A DNA stretch of 64,000 nt. Origin: an uncultured Collinsella sp. (GTDB lineage Bacteria > Actinomycetota > Coriobacteriia > Coriobacteriales > Coriobacteriaceae). The stretch spans positions 3,662 through 67,661 of the forward strand of contig URCS01000001.1 in assembly GCA_900546455.1 (NCBI GenBank). The letters are read 5' to 3'. Both the position numbers and the translations under genes were made by a program. Below, one piece after another: positions 39,386-48,161 of this stretch. The notes below the pieces were generated by a model, which had not been told where the DNA came from, did not search any database, and worked only from the letters and a program-made list of their open reading frames with translations. Numbering within the stretch: the first letter of the stretch is position 1; each line of letters opens with the position of its first letter.

Positions 39386-40723
39386 CTATGACCGGTCGCC
39401 TCCAAACAGATCGGGGCGAGTGGCCAGATAGGCATCAAGGGCCTCGAGCGCACGGTCCGCATAGGCCTGGTAGCGGTCGCGCTTGCTGCGGCGCTTACCA
39501 TCCTCGAGTGGCGGCACCAGGCCAAAGTTGACATGCATAGGCTGATAGCCCACGGTGGCAGGATCGGTCGCATAACCCACGAGCGCACCCAGGGCGCCCA
39601 CACGCGGCAACTCGACGCCCGAGGCACCGATAGCCTCGGCATAGGTGTTGAGCGCCGCGAGCAGACCTGTCGCCACGGCTTCCATGTACCCCTCGGTGCC
39701 GGTGATCTGACCGGCCAGGCGCACGCCGGTACCGGGCACGGCAAAGGTGCCATCGAGCACGTGCGGGGCGTCGACAAAGGTATTGCGGTGCATGACACCG
39801 TAGCGGAAGAACTCAGCGTTCTCCAGGCCCGGCACCATATGGAAGACGCGCTTCTGCTCGCCAAAGGTCAGGTTGGTCTGGAAGCCCACCAGGTTATAGG
39901 CGGTCTTCTCCTTGTTCTCGGCACGCAGCTGAATCGCCGCCCAGGGGCGACGTCCGGTACGCGGGTCGGTGAGGCCGACGGGCTTCATGGCACCAAAGCG
40001 GATGGCATCCTTGCCCGTGCGCGCGACCTCCTCGGCGGGCTGGCAGGCCTGGAACAGATCGCCGCCCTCAAAGTCTTTGAGCACCACGCGGTCGGCCGTG
40101 GTAAGCGCCTCGATAAAGGCCTCGTACTCCTCCTTGTTGAGCGGAGCGTTGAGATAGTCGCCGCTCCCCTGCTCCTCGTAGCGCGACTGCGAGAACAGCA
40201 CGTCCATATCGAGCGTGGAGGCATCGACGATCGGCGCCGCGGCATCGAAGAACGCAAGGGCGTCGCCACCGACGAGCTTCATGACCTCTTCGCTCAGCGC
40301 AGGTGAACACAGCGGGCCCGCGGCAATGACCACGTGGCCCTCGGGAATCTGCGTGACCTCGCCGTGCACGACCTCGATATTGGGACGAGCGGCAACTTCG
40401 GCCTCGACAAGCTCGGAAAACTTGACGCGATCGACCGCTAAGGCGCCACCGGCGGGAACAGCCGCGCGATGGGCGCAATCGAGCAGAACTGAACCCATGC
40501 GCTCAAGCTCGGCCTTTAGCAGGCCGGCAGCAGAATCCGGACGGGTTGACTTAAACGAATTTGAGCAGACGAGCTCGGCCAAGTGATCGGTATGGTGGGC
40601 CGGAGAGCTCACCTGGGGGCGCATCTCGCACAGCTTTACGGCAAACCCGCGATCTGCCAGCTGGATCGCACATTCCGAACCCGCCAGACCGCCACCGATA
40701 ACCGTCACCTGATCGAACTGCAT
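39386..40723 (-). CDS. trmFO: Methylenetetrahydrofolate-tRNA uracil-54 methyltransferase
   Basis: Folate- and FAD-dependent enzyme making ribothymidine at tRNA position 54. It has 445 residues. The FAD-binding VIGGGLAGSECAIQLADRG is at the N terminus, and LCEMRP and LVCSNSFKS are family signatures. The start at 40723 (MQFDQVTV) has AAAGGTG seven bases upstream. It lies between dprA and xerC. Confidence 0.95.
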   Translation of the reverse strand: MQFDQVTVIGGGLAGSECAIQLADRGFAVKLCEMRPQVSSPAHHTDHLAELVCSNSFKSTRPDSAAGLLKAELERMGSVLLDCAHRAAVPAGGALAVDRVKFSELVEAEVAARPNIEVVHGEVTQIPEGHVVIAAGPLCSPALSEEVMKLVGGDALAFFDAAAPIVDASTLDMDVLFSQSRYEEQGSGDYLNAPLNKEEYEAFIEALTTADRVVLKDFEGGDLFQACQPAEEVARTGKDAIRFGAMKPVGLTDPRTGRRPWAAIQLRAENKEKTAYNLVGFQTNLTFGEQKRVFHMVPGLENAEFFRYGVMHRNTFVDAPHVLDGTFAVPGTGVRLAGQITGTEGYMEAVATGLLAALNTYAEAIGASGVELPRVGALGALVGYATDPATVGYQPMHVNFGLVPPLEDGKRRSKRDRYQAYADRALEALDAYLATRPDLFGGDRS

Positions 40724-40737
40724 CTGCAAACACCTTT

Positions 40738-41673
40738 CTAATTGACACGCTTTCCATTGTGACCGAAGGGCGTCTGGGCGTGAAGCGCAAACTTTGAGGG
40801 CGCATACCTTCCATCCATCATGCGTTCGATAAGGCCCTCAAGCTCGAGCGAGCCCAAGAGCTTGAGCACGCCGACAGCATCAAGCGAGACGAGCGCGGCA
40901 ATGTCATCGACCTTGAGCGGCGAGGCGATAAGCGCGTGCATCACGGCCTGCTGCGTGGGGTCGAGATCGGCAATACCGGGTGAATCGGGACGCGAGTAGC
41001 GCAGCGTGCCGTAGATGCGCGAAATGGCCATCTCGATTGATTCCTCGTCGATGATGCAGCAGGCGCCGTTAGCGATGAGGTAGTTGGTCCCGCGCGACTC
41101 GGGCGAAAGGATGGAGCCCGGCACTGCAAGGAGCTCTCGACCCAAGTCCATAGCAGCCTCCGCCGTGGAGAACGTACCCGAGGGCATGCCAGCCTCGGAA
41201 ACAAAGAGTGCTTGCGACAAAGCGGCGATAACGCGATTGCGCCGCGGAAAGGCGAACTTACGCGGTCCCATACCCCACGGCGAAATCGAAACGACCGCGC
41301 CGCCCGTATCGAGTGTGCGCGTAATAAGCCCCGCGCTCGAACGCGGGTAGACCACGTCGGCGCCCGTCCCCAGCACCACGACGTGTTTGCCCCCGGCGTT
41401 GACCGCAGCCCAACCCGAGGCCTGGTCACAACCGACCGCGCCGCCCGAGACCACCGTCACTCCCGCCTCAACCGCTACCTTGGCCGCAAGCTCCGCCACA
41501 GCGAGACCATACGGCGATGCCTTACGTGCACCGATGATGGATAGCGCAGGCGTCGAAAGCACCTCGGCGTTGCCGCGCACATAGAGCGTCTGGGGTACAT
41601 CAGAAAGCTCCAAAACGGTCTCGGGATACAACGCATCACCTGGATGCAGCTCGAAGGTCCCCTCGGCCATCAT
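40738..41673 (-). CDS. dprA: DNA processing protein DprA
   Basis: Loads RecA on incoming single-stranded DNA during transformation. It has 311 residues. The Rossmann-like core holds SIIGARKASPYG, VVSGGAVGCDQASGW and PRRNRVIAALS. A C-terminal winged helix (PLKVDDIAALVSLDAVGVL) follows. The ATG at 41673 overlaps the comM stop (ATGA) and has GGAAGGAGGG upstream. Confidence 0.94.
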   Translation of the reverse strand: MMAEGTFELHPGDALYPETVLELSDVPQTLYVRGNAEVLSTPALSIIGARKASPYGLAVAELAAKVAVEAGVTVVSGGAVGCDQASGWAAVNAGGKHVVVLGTGADVVYPRSSAGLITRTLDTGGAVVSISPWGMGPRKFAFPRRNRVIAALSQALFVSEAGMPSGTFSTAEAAMDLGRELLAVPGSILSPESRGTNYLIANGACCIIDEESIEMAISRIYGTLRYSRPDSPGIADLDPTQQAVMHALIASPLKVDDIAALVSLDAVGVLKLLGSLELEGLIERMMDGRYAPSKFALHAQTPFGHNGKRVN

Positions 41674-43193
41674 TGGTCCCTCCTTCCCTGGTACATCGCC
41701 GCCTCGAGCACGTGATCTTGCGACACCCGTTCGCTTTCGGCAACATCGGCGATCGTGCGCGCGATGCGTACCAGGCGCACGATGCCGCGACCCGTGAGAT
41801 GTGTGCGCTTCGACAAGCCAAGCACGCATTTCTCGGCGGCCTCATCAAGCCCAAAGGTCGAAACGACGCCGTCAATGGACCGCGACTCATCTTCCTCGGC
41901 CTCGGAGTCCGCATCGTCCATACGGGATTCACGCCAGGCGCGAAAGGCGCGCCCACGCACGACGTAATCGCGCAGATCGGCCGATGACATACCCTCCGCG
42001 CCCTCAATGATCACCTGAGGATCGGGGCGGGTCACATCGATCATCATGTCGATACGATCAGCCAAAGGACCGCGCAACTTGCCCCGGTAGCGCTCGACCA
42101 TCGACGCGGAACAACGACACGGCACTTCGCGATCTCCCAAAAACCCGCAGGGGCAGGGATTGCTCGCAGCTAGCAGCTGAAAGCGCGACGGGAACGTAAA
42201 GGCCCCGTCAACGCGCACGATCCTGACGTAGCCGCGTTCGATGGGCTGACGCAGCGTCTGAAGCACGCCGGTGGGAAACTCGGCAAGCTCGTCCAAAAAG
42301 AGCACGCCGCCATGAGCTAGGCTAATTTCGCCCGGATGCACCGGACGACCGCCGCCGATAAGTCCCGCGGTCGAAATGCTGTGGTGCGGGCTGCGGAAGG
42401 GCCGATGCCCCGCAAGCAGTCCATCGATGTTCTCGCCCAAGACCGAATGGATGCACAGCGCCTCTTGCTGATCCTCAACAGAAAGCTCGGGCAAAATGCC
42501 CGTCATGCGCCGCGCAAGCATGGTCTTGCCCGAACCGGGCGAGCCGATCATGAGCAGGCCGAGCTCGCCGGCGGCCGCAAGCGCCATGCCACGTTTGGCG
42601 ACCTCCTGCCCCAGCACGTCGGCATAATCGAGCTCGGGCTCAAAAGTCGCCTCGAGCACTTCAGAATCCAGGTAATGCCGTGCGGCATCCCCCATGCCAT
42701 GGGCAAGCTGAGATAGGTGGTCGATAAACCCGCAGTCAACGCCAGCAAGCGGGACATGTTGATCGGACCTACCGGCGATAAAGGAAAGCCCCATATCGCG
42801 CGCCAACAGCTGAAACGCCACCTCGCCCTTGACGGGCACAACCGTGCCGTCCAGACCAAGCTCGCCTGCGATAAGGCAGCGATCGAGGTCGTCACGGGGA
42901 ATCTGCCCATCGGCCGCCAGAACCGCGATGGCAATCGGCAGGTCAAAACCGCTGCCAGTTTTACGGATATCGCCGGGTGCCAGGTTGACGGTAATGCCCG
43001 ACCGAGGAATCTCGAAGCCGGCCGAGCGCATGGCGCACCGGATACGCCCGCGCGACTCCATCACCTCCATGCTCGGAATGCCGAGCATCTGGATGCCCGG
43101 AACGCCACCGGCAAGCGAGACCTCGACGGTGACGGGAATTGCCTCGACGCCGCGGATACAGGCCGCGTGTACGGCAAACGTCTCGAACGCCAT
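41670..43193 (-). CDS. comM: YifB/ComM family AAA+ ATPase
   Basis: Mg-chelatase-like ATPase; ComM is a branch-migration helicase that helps integrate transforming DNA. It has 507 residues. The N-terminal ChlI-like domain has VEVSLAGGVPGIQMLG. Walker A is GSPGSGKTM, with HRPFRSPHHSISTAGLIGGG and LFLDELAEFP following. Four cysteines in NPCPCGFLGDREVPCRC are typical. An acidic insert (about DDADSEAEEDES) lies near the C terminus. The ATG at 43193 shares a base with the yraN stop. Confidence 0.93.
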   Translation of the reverse strand: MAFETFAVHAACIRGVEAIPVTVEVSLAGGVPGIQMLGIPSMEVMESRGRIRCAMRSAGFEIPRSGITVNLAPGDIRKTGSGFDLPIAIAVLAADGQIPRDDLDRCLIAGELGLDGTVVPVKGEVAFQLLARDMGLSFIAGRSDQHVPLAGVDCGFIDHLSQLAHGMGDAARHYLDSEVLEATFEPELDYADVLGQEVAKRGMALAAAGELGLLMIGSPGSGKTMLARRMTGILPELSVEDQQEALCIHSVLGENIDGLLAGHRPFRSPHHSISTAGLIGGGRPVHPGEISLAHGGVLFLDELAEFPTGVLQTLRQPIERGYVRIVRVDGAFTFPSRFQLLAASNPCPCGFLGDREVPCRCSASMVERYRGKLRGPLADRIDMMIDVTRPDPQVIIEGAEGMSSADLRDYVVRGRAFRAWRESRMDDADSEAEEDESRSIDGVVSTFGLDEAAEKCVLGLSKRTHLTGRGIVRLVRIARTIADVAESERVSQDHVLEAAMYQGRRDQ

Positions 43194-43678
43194 CACGACA
43201 CCTGCCAATCGAACGCATTGTACTGGTGCTCGATCTCGGCGATATGCCCGCCGCGGATGGTGACGCCCACGGCATCGAAGCGAATCGACCTGAGAGGATA
43301 GTGCTCCATGAGATAGCAACTTGCGATACGGCGATACCGGCGCTGCTTTTGGGCGTCCACGGCCTCCTCGGGAAAGACCCGCGTGGCGCAATCCAGGGCG
43401 ACGCGTCTCGTCTTGACCTCGGCCATCACCACGACATCGTCGAGCTCATCGAGCAGCACCAGATCGGCTTCGCCCTCAATGCAACGATAGCCCTGCTCCA
43501 ACAAGGTGTAACCACGCTCGTTAAAGTAATCGATGGTGATCAGCTCGCCCAGCATGCCGAGCTCGCGGGGACTGAGCCCCTTGATAAACTCGGGCGTCAT
43601 CGCCCCGCAGTCGAGCTCGCCGTCTTCCCAGCGTTCCTTGAGTTGCTGCGTCTTGCTCTTTTTGCTTGCGGCACACAT
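43193..43678 (-). CDS. yraN: YraN family (UPF0102) nuclease-fold protein
   Basis: Small endonuclease-like protein of 161 residues, function unsettled. The restriction-endonuclease-like core is visible in GEADLVLLDELDDVVVMAEVK followed by TRR. It has an N-terminal extension of about 40 residues before GMLGELITIDYF. The start at 43678 (MCAASKKS) follows GGAAAGGAG. It is grouped with comM and dprA, as in many genomes. Confidence 0.88.
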   Translation of the reverse strand: MCAASKKSKTQQLKERWEDGELDCGAMTPEFIKGLSPRELGMLGELITIDYFNERGYTLLEQGYRCIEGEADLVLLDELDDVVVMAEVKTRRVALDCATRVFPEEAVDAQKQRRYRRIASCYLMEHYPLRSIRFDAVGVTIRGGHIAEIEHQYNAFDWQVS

Positions 43679-43774
43679 GGGGTCTCCTTTCCCGCACACT
43701 GCATTGCCCCGATGATGAGGGCACTTTTCATGCGGGTAAGTACCGGAAGCAAACCAAAAGCTGACCAAATGCCG

Positions 43775-43820
43775 ACAAAAAACGGGCCGTACGCAACAAT
43801 AGCGTTGCACACGGCCCGCT
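43775..43820 (-). terminator. Terminator after rnhB
   Basis: GCGGGCCGT and GCAAC pair with GTTGC and ACGGCCCG, then TTTTTT on the minus strand. Confidence 0.93.
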
Positions 43821-43867
43821 ACCAGCAGGTTTATAAAACGCCAGGGGTCCCTGTCTCCACAATTGAC

Positions 43868-44656
43868 CTAGAAAAGGCGCTCAGTCTGCAGAAAGTTTCC
43901 GCAAAAGCTCACACGATGCAGCGGACAAAGTCCATGTTTGCGAATCGCCTCGATGTGCTCGGGGCTTGCGTAGCCCTTCGACTCGGCCAAATGATACTCG
44001 GGGTACTCGGCATCGTACTCGACCATCATCTCGTCACGCGTCACCTTAGCCATGATGGACGCCGCGGCGATACAGGCGATTTTGGCATCGCCCTTCACCA
44101 CGTCGCGCTCGTTGGGAACGGCGCCCAAGGGGTTACCGTCCATAAGCACGCAATCGGGCTCGAGCCCCGTATCGGCCACGGCGCCCGCGACGGCAGCGCG
44201 GATGGCGCGGGCCATGCCCATATCGTCGATATCCGCGGGCGCGATATGGCAAAAACCAATCGCCGTCGCGACCTCGGCAATCTTCACCGAGAGCAGCTCG
44301 CGGCGCGCCGGCGTGAGCTTTTTGGAATCGTTGATGCCCCAGACGCGCGGCTCCATGGGAAGGCACACGGCGCACACCGTCAAAGGACCGGCCACCGAGC
44401 CGCGACCCACCTCGTCCACGCCCACGACCACGCCATCCCCACCGAGCTCGTGCATCAGCTCGTACATGCCGTTGACGCGCTCGCGCTCGGCAAGTTCCTT
44501 GGCATGGCGCTTAAGAGCACGCTCGCAAGCCTTGATCACTTGCTGGCGCGGATCCTCACGATAATGCTCCACGAGGGCGGGGATCTCCTCAAACGTGGCG
44601 CTCGCCAGCTCGCCGGCAACCTGCGATGCCGAAACCGAGCTCGTCATGTTGGCCAT
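43868..44656 (-). CDS. rnhB: Ribonuclease HII
   Basis: Removes ribonucleotides from DNA. It has 262 residues. An N-terminal helical extension of about 75 residues precedes the catalytic VVVGVDEVGRGSVAGP. ACIAAASIMAKVTRD and HRVSFCGNFL follow. The start at 44656 (MANMTSSV) has GGAGG seven bases upstream. Confidence 0.94.
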   Translation of the reverse strand: MANMTSSVSASQVAGELASATFEEIPALVEHYREDPRQQVIKACERALKRHAKELAERERVNGMYELMHELGGDGVVVGVDEVGRGSVAGPLTVCAVCLPMEPRVWGINDSKKLTPARRELLSVKIAEVATAIGFCHIAPADIDDMGMARAIRAAVAGAVADTGLEPDCVLMDGNPLGAVPNERDVVKGDAKIACIAAASIMAKVTRDEMMVEYDAEYPEYHLAESKGYASPEHIEAIRKHGLCPLHRVSFCGNFLQTERLF

Positions 44657-44684
44657 ATCGGGGCCTCCTTGCATGCAAATCAGA

Positions 44685-44715
44685 TAAAAAGAAGGGCCAC
44701 CCGAAGGTGACCCTT
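44685..44715 (-). terminator. Terminator after rplS
   Basis: AAGGGTCACC pairs with GGTGGCCCTT, then CTTTTT on the minus strand. Confidence 0.9.
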
Positions 44716-44749
44716 TTGTCCAAATGAGTGGACAGACGCTGCGATCTTC

Positions 44750-45091
44750 TTAGCGCTTCTCGGGGATGCGAGCAGCCTTGCCCACCTTGTCGCGGAGGTA
44801 GTACAGCTTGGCGCGACGGACGCGGCCATGACGGACGACCTCGAGCTTAGCGATCTTGGGGCTGTGAAGCGGGAAGGTACGCTCAACACCGACACCGAAG
44901 GAAATCTTGCGGACGGTGAAGGTCTCACGGGCACCGGCGCCGGCCATGCGGATGACGTCACCCTGGAAAACCTGGATGCGCTCGCGGTCGCCTTCCTTAA
45001 TGCGGTAGTGAACCTTGACGTTGTCGGCAACGCGGACCTGCGGGATGTCCTCGCGGATCTGCTGACGCTCGATTGCGCGGATGTAATCCAT
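44750..45091 (-). CDS. rplS: 50S ribosomal protein L19
   Basis: Interface ribosomal protein of 113 residues. [20 protein letters not shown] and [17 protein letters not shown] are diagnostic. The start is the ATG at 45091 with AAGGA seven bases upstream. Confidence 0.96.
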   Translation of the reverse strand: MDYIRAIERQQIREDIPQVRVADNVKVHYRIKEGDRERIQVFQGDVIRMAGAGARETFTVRKISFGVGVERTFPLHSPKIAKLEVVRHGRVRRAKLYYLRDKVGKAARIPEKR

Positions 45092-45160
45092 GTGCAATTC
45101 CTTACTCTTCTAGAGGTGCCGTACCACCTTGGCCGGCACGTAGTTGAACAAACGTATTCG

Positions 45161-45188
45161 AGTATACACGCCACGACCTTGGCTGCAA
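45161..45188 (-). promoter_or_regulatory. Promoter of rplS
   Basis: TTGCAG and TATACT on the minus strand with a 16-base spacer, about 70 bases before the ATG. Confidence 0.6.
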
Positions 45189-45239
45189 GAACTATTTTGC
45201 CCGTGCGCAAAAAGACAAAAACACGCACTCTTTCTGCAC

Positions 45240-48047
45240 TTATGCGCCGTCCGCAGCATCAGTCGTCGGGGTCGTCACGGTCGTTCCGGGCGCGATATAG
45301 CCGTATTCGAGCAGCACCGAAAGCGCATGCTGCTTCCAGGTGGCAAGCTCTTCGTCATTATAGTTGTCATGGGCCCATTCATTCATCGCGTCCTCGGCGT
45401 CTTGGGGCACCAGGTCCTGGCTGTCCGCCATCAGGTACAGGATGCCTAAGATGTCGAAGTCCTGCTTGGTCATCTCTTCCTTGTTTGATGTGCTGATGAG
45501 GCCGTGATCGATGCCGTAGCGGCAGATATCGGTCAAAACGGTAACGAGGCCCGTAGGAATCGACGAGGTATCCTTCGCGGCAGCGGGCGCGGTGTCGTCA
45601 GTTACTGCAGCGGCATCGTCGCTCGACGGAGCAGACTCGGCCGCGTTCGCATCGGAAGCTGCCTGTTCTCCCTGGGCAGGAGCCGCGCTATCCGTCGTTG
45701 CCGAAGAATCCCCCGTGGAGGCGGACGTAACGCTCACCGGTGTCTCGACCACGGTCGTCATCGGGTCGACCGGTGCGGGTGCGGCGATGACCTCGGCCCA
45801 ATCGGAATACACGCCGTCAATAAAGGCGCGAACATGGAAGGTGCCCGGTTGCGAGATGGTCATCGTGCCGTCCGTCGCGACCGAAATGCCCTTGCTCTCG
45901 AGCTCTTGGGCCTCCCAGCTGCAGACCCTATCGACCTCCTTGCCCGTCGTGTCATAGACCGTAGCCGTCAGGCCTTCGATGCCGTTGAGATTTTCCTCGA
46001 CGCCGACGACGGTCTGTGCCGAGCCCTCGAGTTTGATGCTACCGTTAAACGGCTCGGGCGCCACGTCGCTTACCTTATATTTGTAGGCCGCGGCGTCGAT
46101 CTCGTCATTGGTCGAGACATGCCCGTTCACGTCCACATAGGTGTCCTCGGGAATAAAGTACTTTACGTAGGCGGTGCCGGCCTTTTTACCCACCACGACT
46201 TGCTCGTGGGTGACAGGGTCGGTCTGGATCTCGATGACGTCGGACTTGCACTCCTTGCCCTTTTTATCGACCACGCGCCAGTCGCCCGACGACTTCACAA
46301 AGCCGTAGTAGTCAACATCGTCCTCGTCCCTTGCGCGCACGCGATAGGAAGAGATGGGGTCTTCCTCTCCCACCGTAAGCCTTCGGGTCTTATCGGTCTG
46401 CAGCGACACGAGAATCTTGGAGATGGGCTTAATAGGCTGCGGCGTGCCCAGCTGCGTATCGACCGTCACCGACTCAAACGACAGATTGGAACCCGTAATG
46501 GACATGGGGTAGGTGGCGGCCATGTCATTGAGCACGTTGCACGTGCGCGGAGCGCCACCGTTGCGCGAAGGCACCTCGCGATCGGCCAGGACCGAATTCC
46601 AATCGATGGCTCGCACCATGTGGTTGTTGGTGCGATGCGACCAGCTCGTAACGTTTCCGGCGGTGGTATCGTAGCCGTCGTCGCCACGATGGGCAATCGA
46701 GCGCAGAAACAGGTTCTGCACGGCGTCGGTCGACTGATCGCCAAAGGTGGTATAGAACGAGCGCTGGTCATAACCGGCGGTATGGAACTCCTGCACGGCG
46801 GCGTTGTCGTCGTAGCACTCGCCGTTCATGTTAAAGATGATCACGTCGAACGTCACGCCCACCGGCTGGTCATAGTCCTCGGACAGCGTCGTGGTAGAAC
46901 TCGTCTGCTTGCTATTGACCTGCGTGTGCGCCGGGATCGTCATGTTGACGGTAACCGACTGATTGTCCGTCGTGGTGATCGACTGTTCCTCGGTCTTGCT
47001 CGCCTCCCACAACTGGGACATCGTGGTTTCGGCCGAAAACGAAGTCTCGATCTCCTCGCTCGCTGTTGCGGGCACGCCCAGCGACTCCTTGAGGCTCACC
47101 GATGCGCCCCACGAGCCGCCTTTGGAATACGATGCGGATTCAGAAGTGCTCGTGCCGACCGTCTCTTCGGTACCGCGGGCGAGCGTGATGCTCTGCGAGG
47201 CGTCCTCATAGCCGACGTTAAGTGCCGAGGTAACGAGCTCCTGCTCAGTCTTAGAATCGACAAAGGAATAGCCCGGCGCGTCCTCGGGCGCACAGTTAAG
47301 CTTGTTCACGCTGTTGAGCTGCTGAACTCTAAAGTTATAGAACGCGATGCCAAAGCCATTGAAATCGTACTGGTAGGTGCCGCCGAGCTTGTCGACACAA
47401 GCAATGGTGGCATAGATGACGTCCTGCTCAGTCGTGTCTTTCGACAGTCCGTCGAGCGGCACGTATTTACGGAAATCGGAGCCCTTCAGCTTATGACCGA
47501 TGCAGCCGGCGATATCGTCGGTCAAGCGCTCGTAAACCGCATTGAGGCTTTTTGCAGATGTCAGACCACTCTGCTTCGATTTGTCGGCACCATCGGAATG
47601 CTCACCGTTGCCGCCCGAAAGCGCATCATAGAGATAGATGTAGTGACCCTTACCAAAGTCCTTCTCAAAGCCCTTGCCGGCGTGGTCCCAGTACAAAAAG
47701 TCCCCGGAGTCGTCGCCTCCACCATAGCCAAGGATGTTATAGGCTAGCGATGCCCAGTTGGGCAGCACCTTTTTGACGGCGGCCGTATAGAACGAGACAT
47801 TGTCGTACATCGAGGTACGGCCCTCGAGCTTGCCGTCATCGATATCTACAAACGTGCAGTCGCGATCGTTGACCGTAATGGTGAGCGGGTTGACCACGTC
47901 ACCATAGAGCTCGTCGCGCGAATCATCCTGAAGGGCAAAACCGGCTGTCGGTATCCCGCAAAGCGCCGTGACCGCAACGACCGCCCAGCACAGGGCCATC
48001 TGTGCTCCCCGACGCGCTCGTTGCAAATACCTGGTGAGGTTTTTCAT
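45240..48047 (-). CDS. Large secreted protein with an aerolysin/ETX-MTX2-like region
   Basis: 935 residues with a signal peptide: a basic start, a hydrophobic ALCWAVVAVTALCGI segment, then AFALQ. Residues of roughly 280-405 alternate Ser/Thr and hydrophobic residues (TVGTSTSESASYSKGG, WGASVSLKESLG, VTVNMTIPAHTQVNS). This is the pattern of the aerolysin-like beta-hairpin pore domain. Two Ig-like segments follow, then an Ala/Ser/Asp-rich linker and a C-terminal helical domain of about 90 residues. No sortase motif or membrane anchor is seen at the C terminus. The start at 48047 has GGGAGG six bases upstream. A pore-forming or surface role is inferred from pattern only. Confidence 0.7.
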   Translation of the reverse strand: MKNLTRYLQRARRGAQMALCWAVVAVTALCGIPTAGFALQDDSRDELYGDVVNPLTITVNDRDCTFVDIDDGKLEGRTSMYDNVSFYTAAVKKVLPNWASLAYNILGYGGGDDSGDFLYWDHAGKGFEKDFGKGHYIYLYDALSGGNGEHSDGADKSKQSGLTSAKSLNAVYERLTDDIAGCIGHKLKGSDFRKYVPLDGLSKDTTEQDVIYATIACVDKLGGTYQYDFNGFGIAFYNFRVQQLNSVNKLNCAPEDAPGYSFVDSKTEQELVTSALNVGYEDASQSITLARGTEETVGTSTSESASYSKGGSWGASVSLKESLGVPATASEEIETSFSAETTMSQLWEASKTEEQSITTTDNQSVTVNMTIPAHTQVNSKQTSSTTTLSEDYDQPVGVTFDVIIFNMNGECYDDNAAVQEFHTAGYDQRSFYTTFGDQSTDAVQNLFLRSIAHRGDDGYDTTAGNVTSWSHRTNNHMVRAIDWNSVLADREVPSRNGGAPRTCNVLNDMAATYPMSITGSNLSFESVTVDTQLGTPQPIKPISKILVSLQTDKTRRLTVGEEDPISSYRVRARDEDDVDYYGFVKSSGDWRVVDKKGKECKSDVIEIQTDPVTHEQVVVGKKAGTAYVKYFIPEDTYVDVNGHVSTNDEIDAAAYKYKVSDVAPEPFNGSIKLEGSAQTVVGVEENLNGIEGLTATVYDTTGKEVDRVCSWEAQELESKGISVATDGTMTISQPGTFHVRAFIDGVYSDWAEVIAAPAPVDPMTTVVETPVSVTSASTGDSSATTDSAAPAQGEQAASDANAAESAPSSDDAAAVTDDTAPAAAKDTSSIPTGLVTVLTDICRYGIDHGLISTSNKEEMTKQDFDILGILYLMADSQDLVPQDAEDAMNEWAHDNYNDEELATWKQHALSVLLEYGYIAPGTTVTTPTTDAADGA

Positions 48048-48087
48048 CGCAGTCCTCCCGTCAGTTGCCAATGTATTGAACCAACGT

Positions 48088-48122
48088 AAAACGCCGCCGC
48101 GTCCACAGGGGCGCGACGGCGC
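48088..48122 (-). terminator. Terminator after ppdK
   Basis: CGCCGTCGCG pairs with CGCGGCGGCG, then TTTTACG on the minus strand. Confidence 0.75.
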
Positions 48123-48161
48123 GAAGGGGGGCGTAAAAGGCGCAAATGGAACGCGACTCAG

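Noticed and set aside
45504..47747. 747-codon plus-strand frame over the aerolysin-like gene
   Set aside because: The minus strand has a signal peptide, ribosome site and coherent domains; the plus frame is Arg/His/Gly-rich with none.
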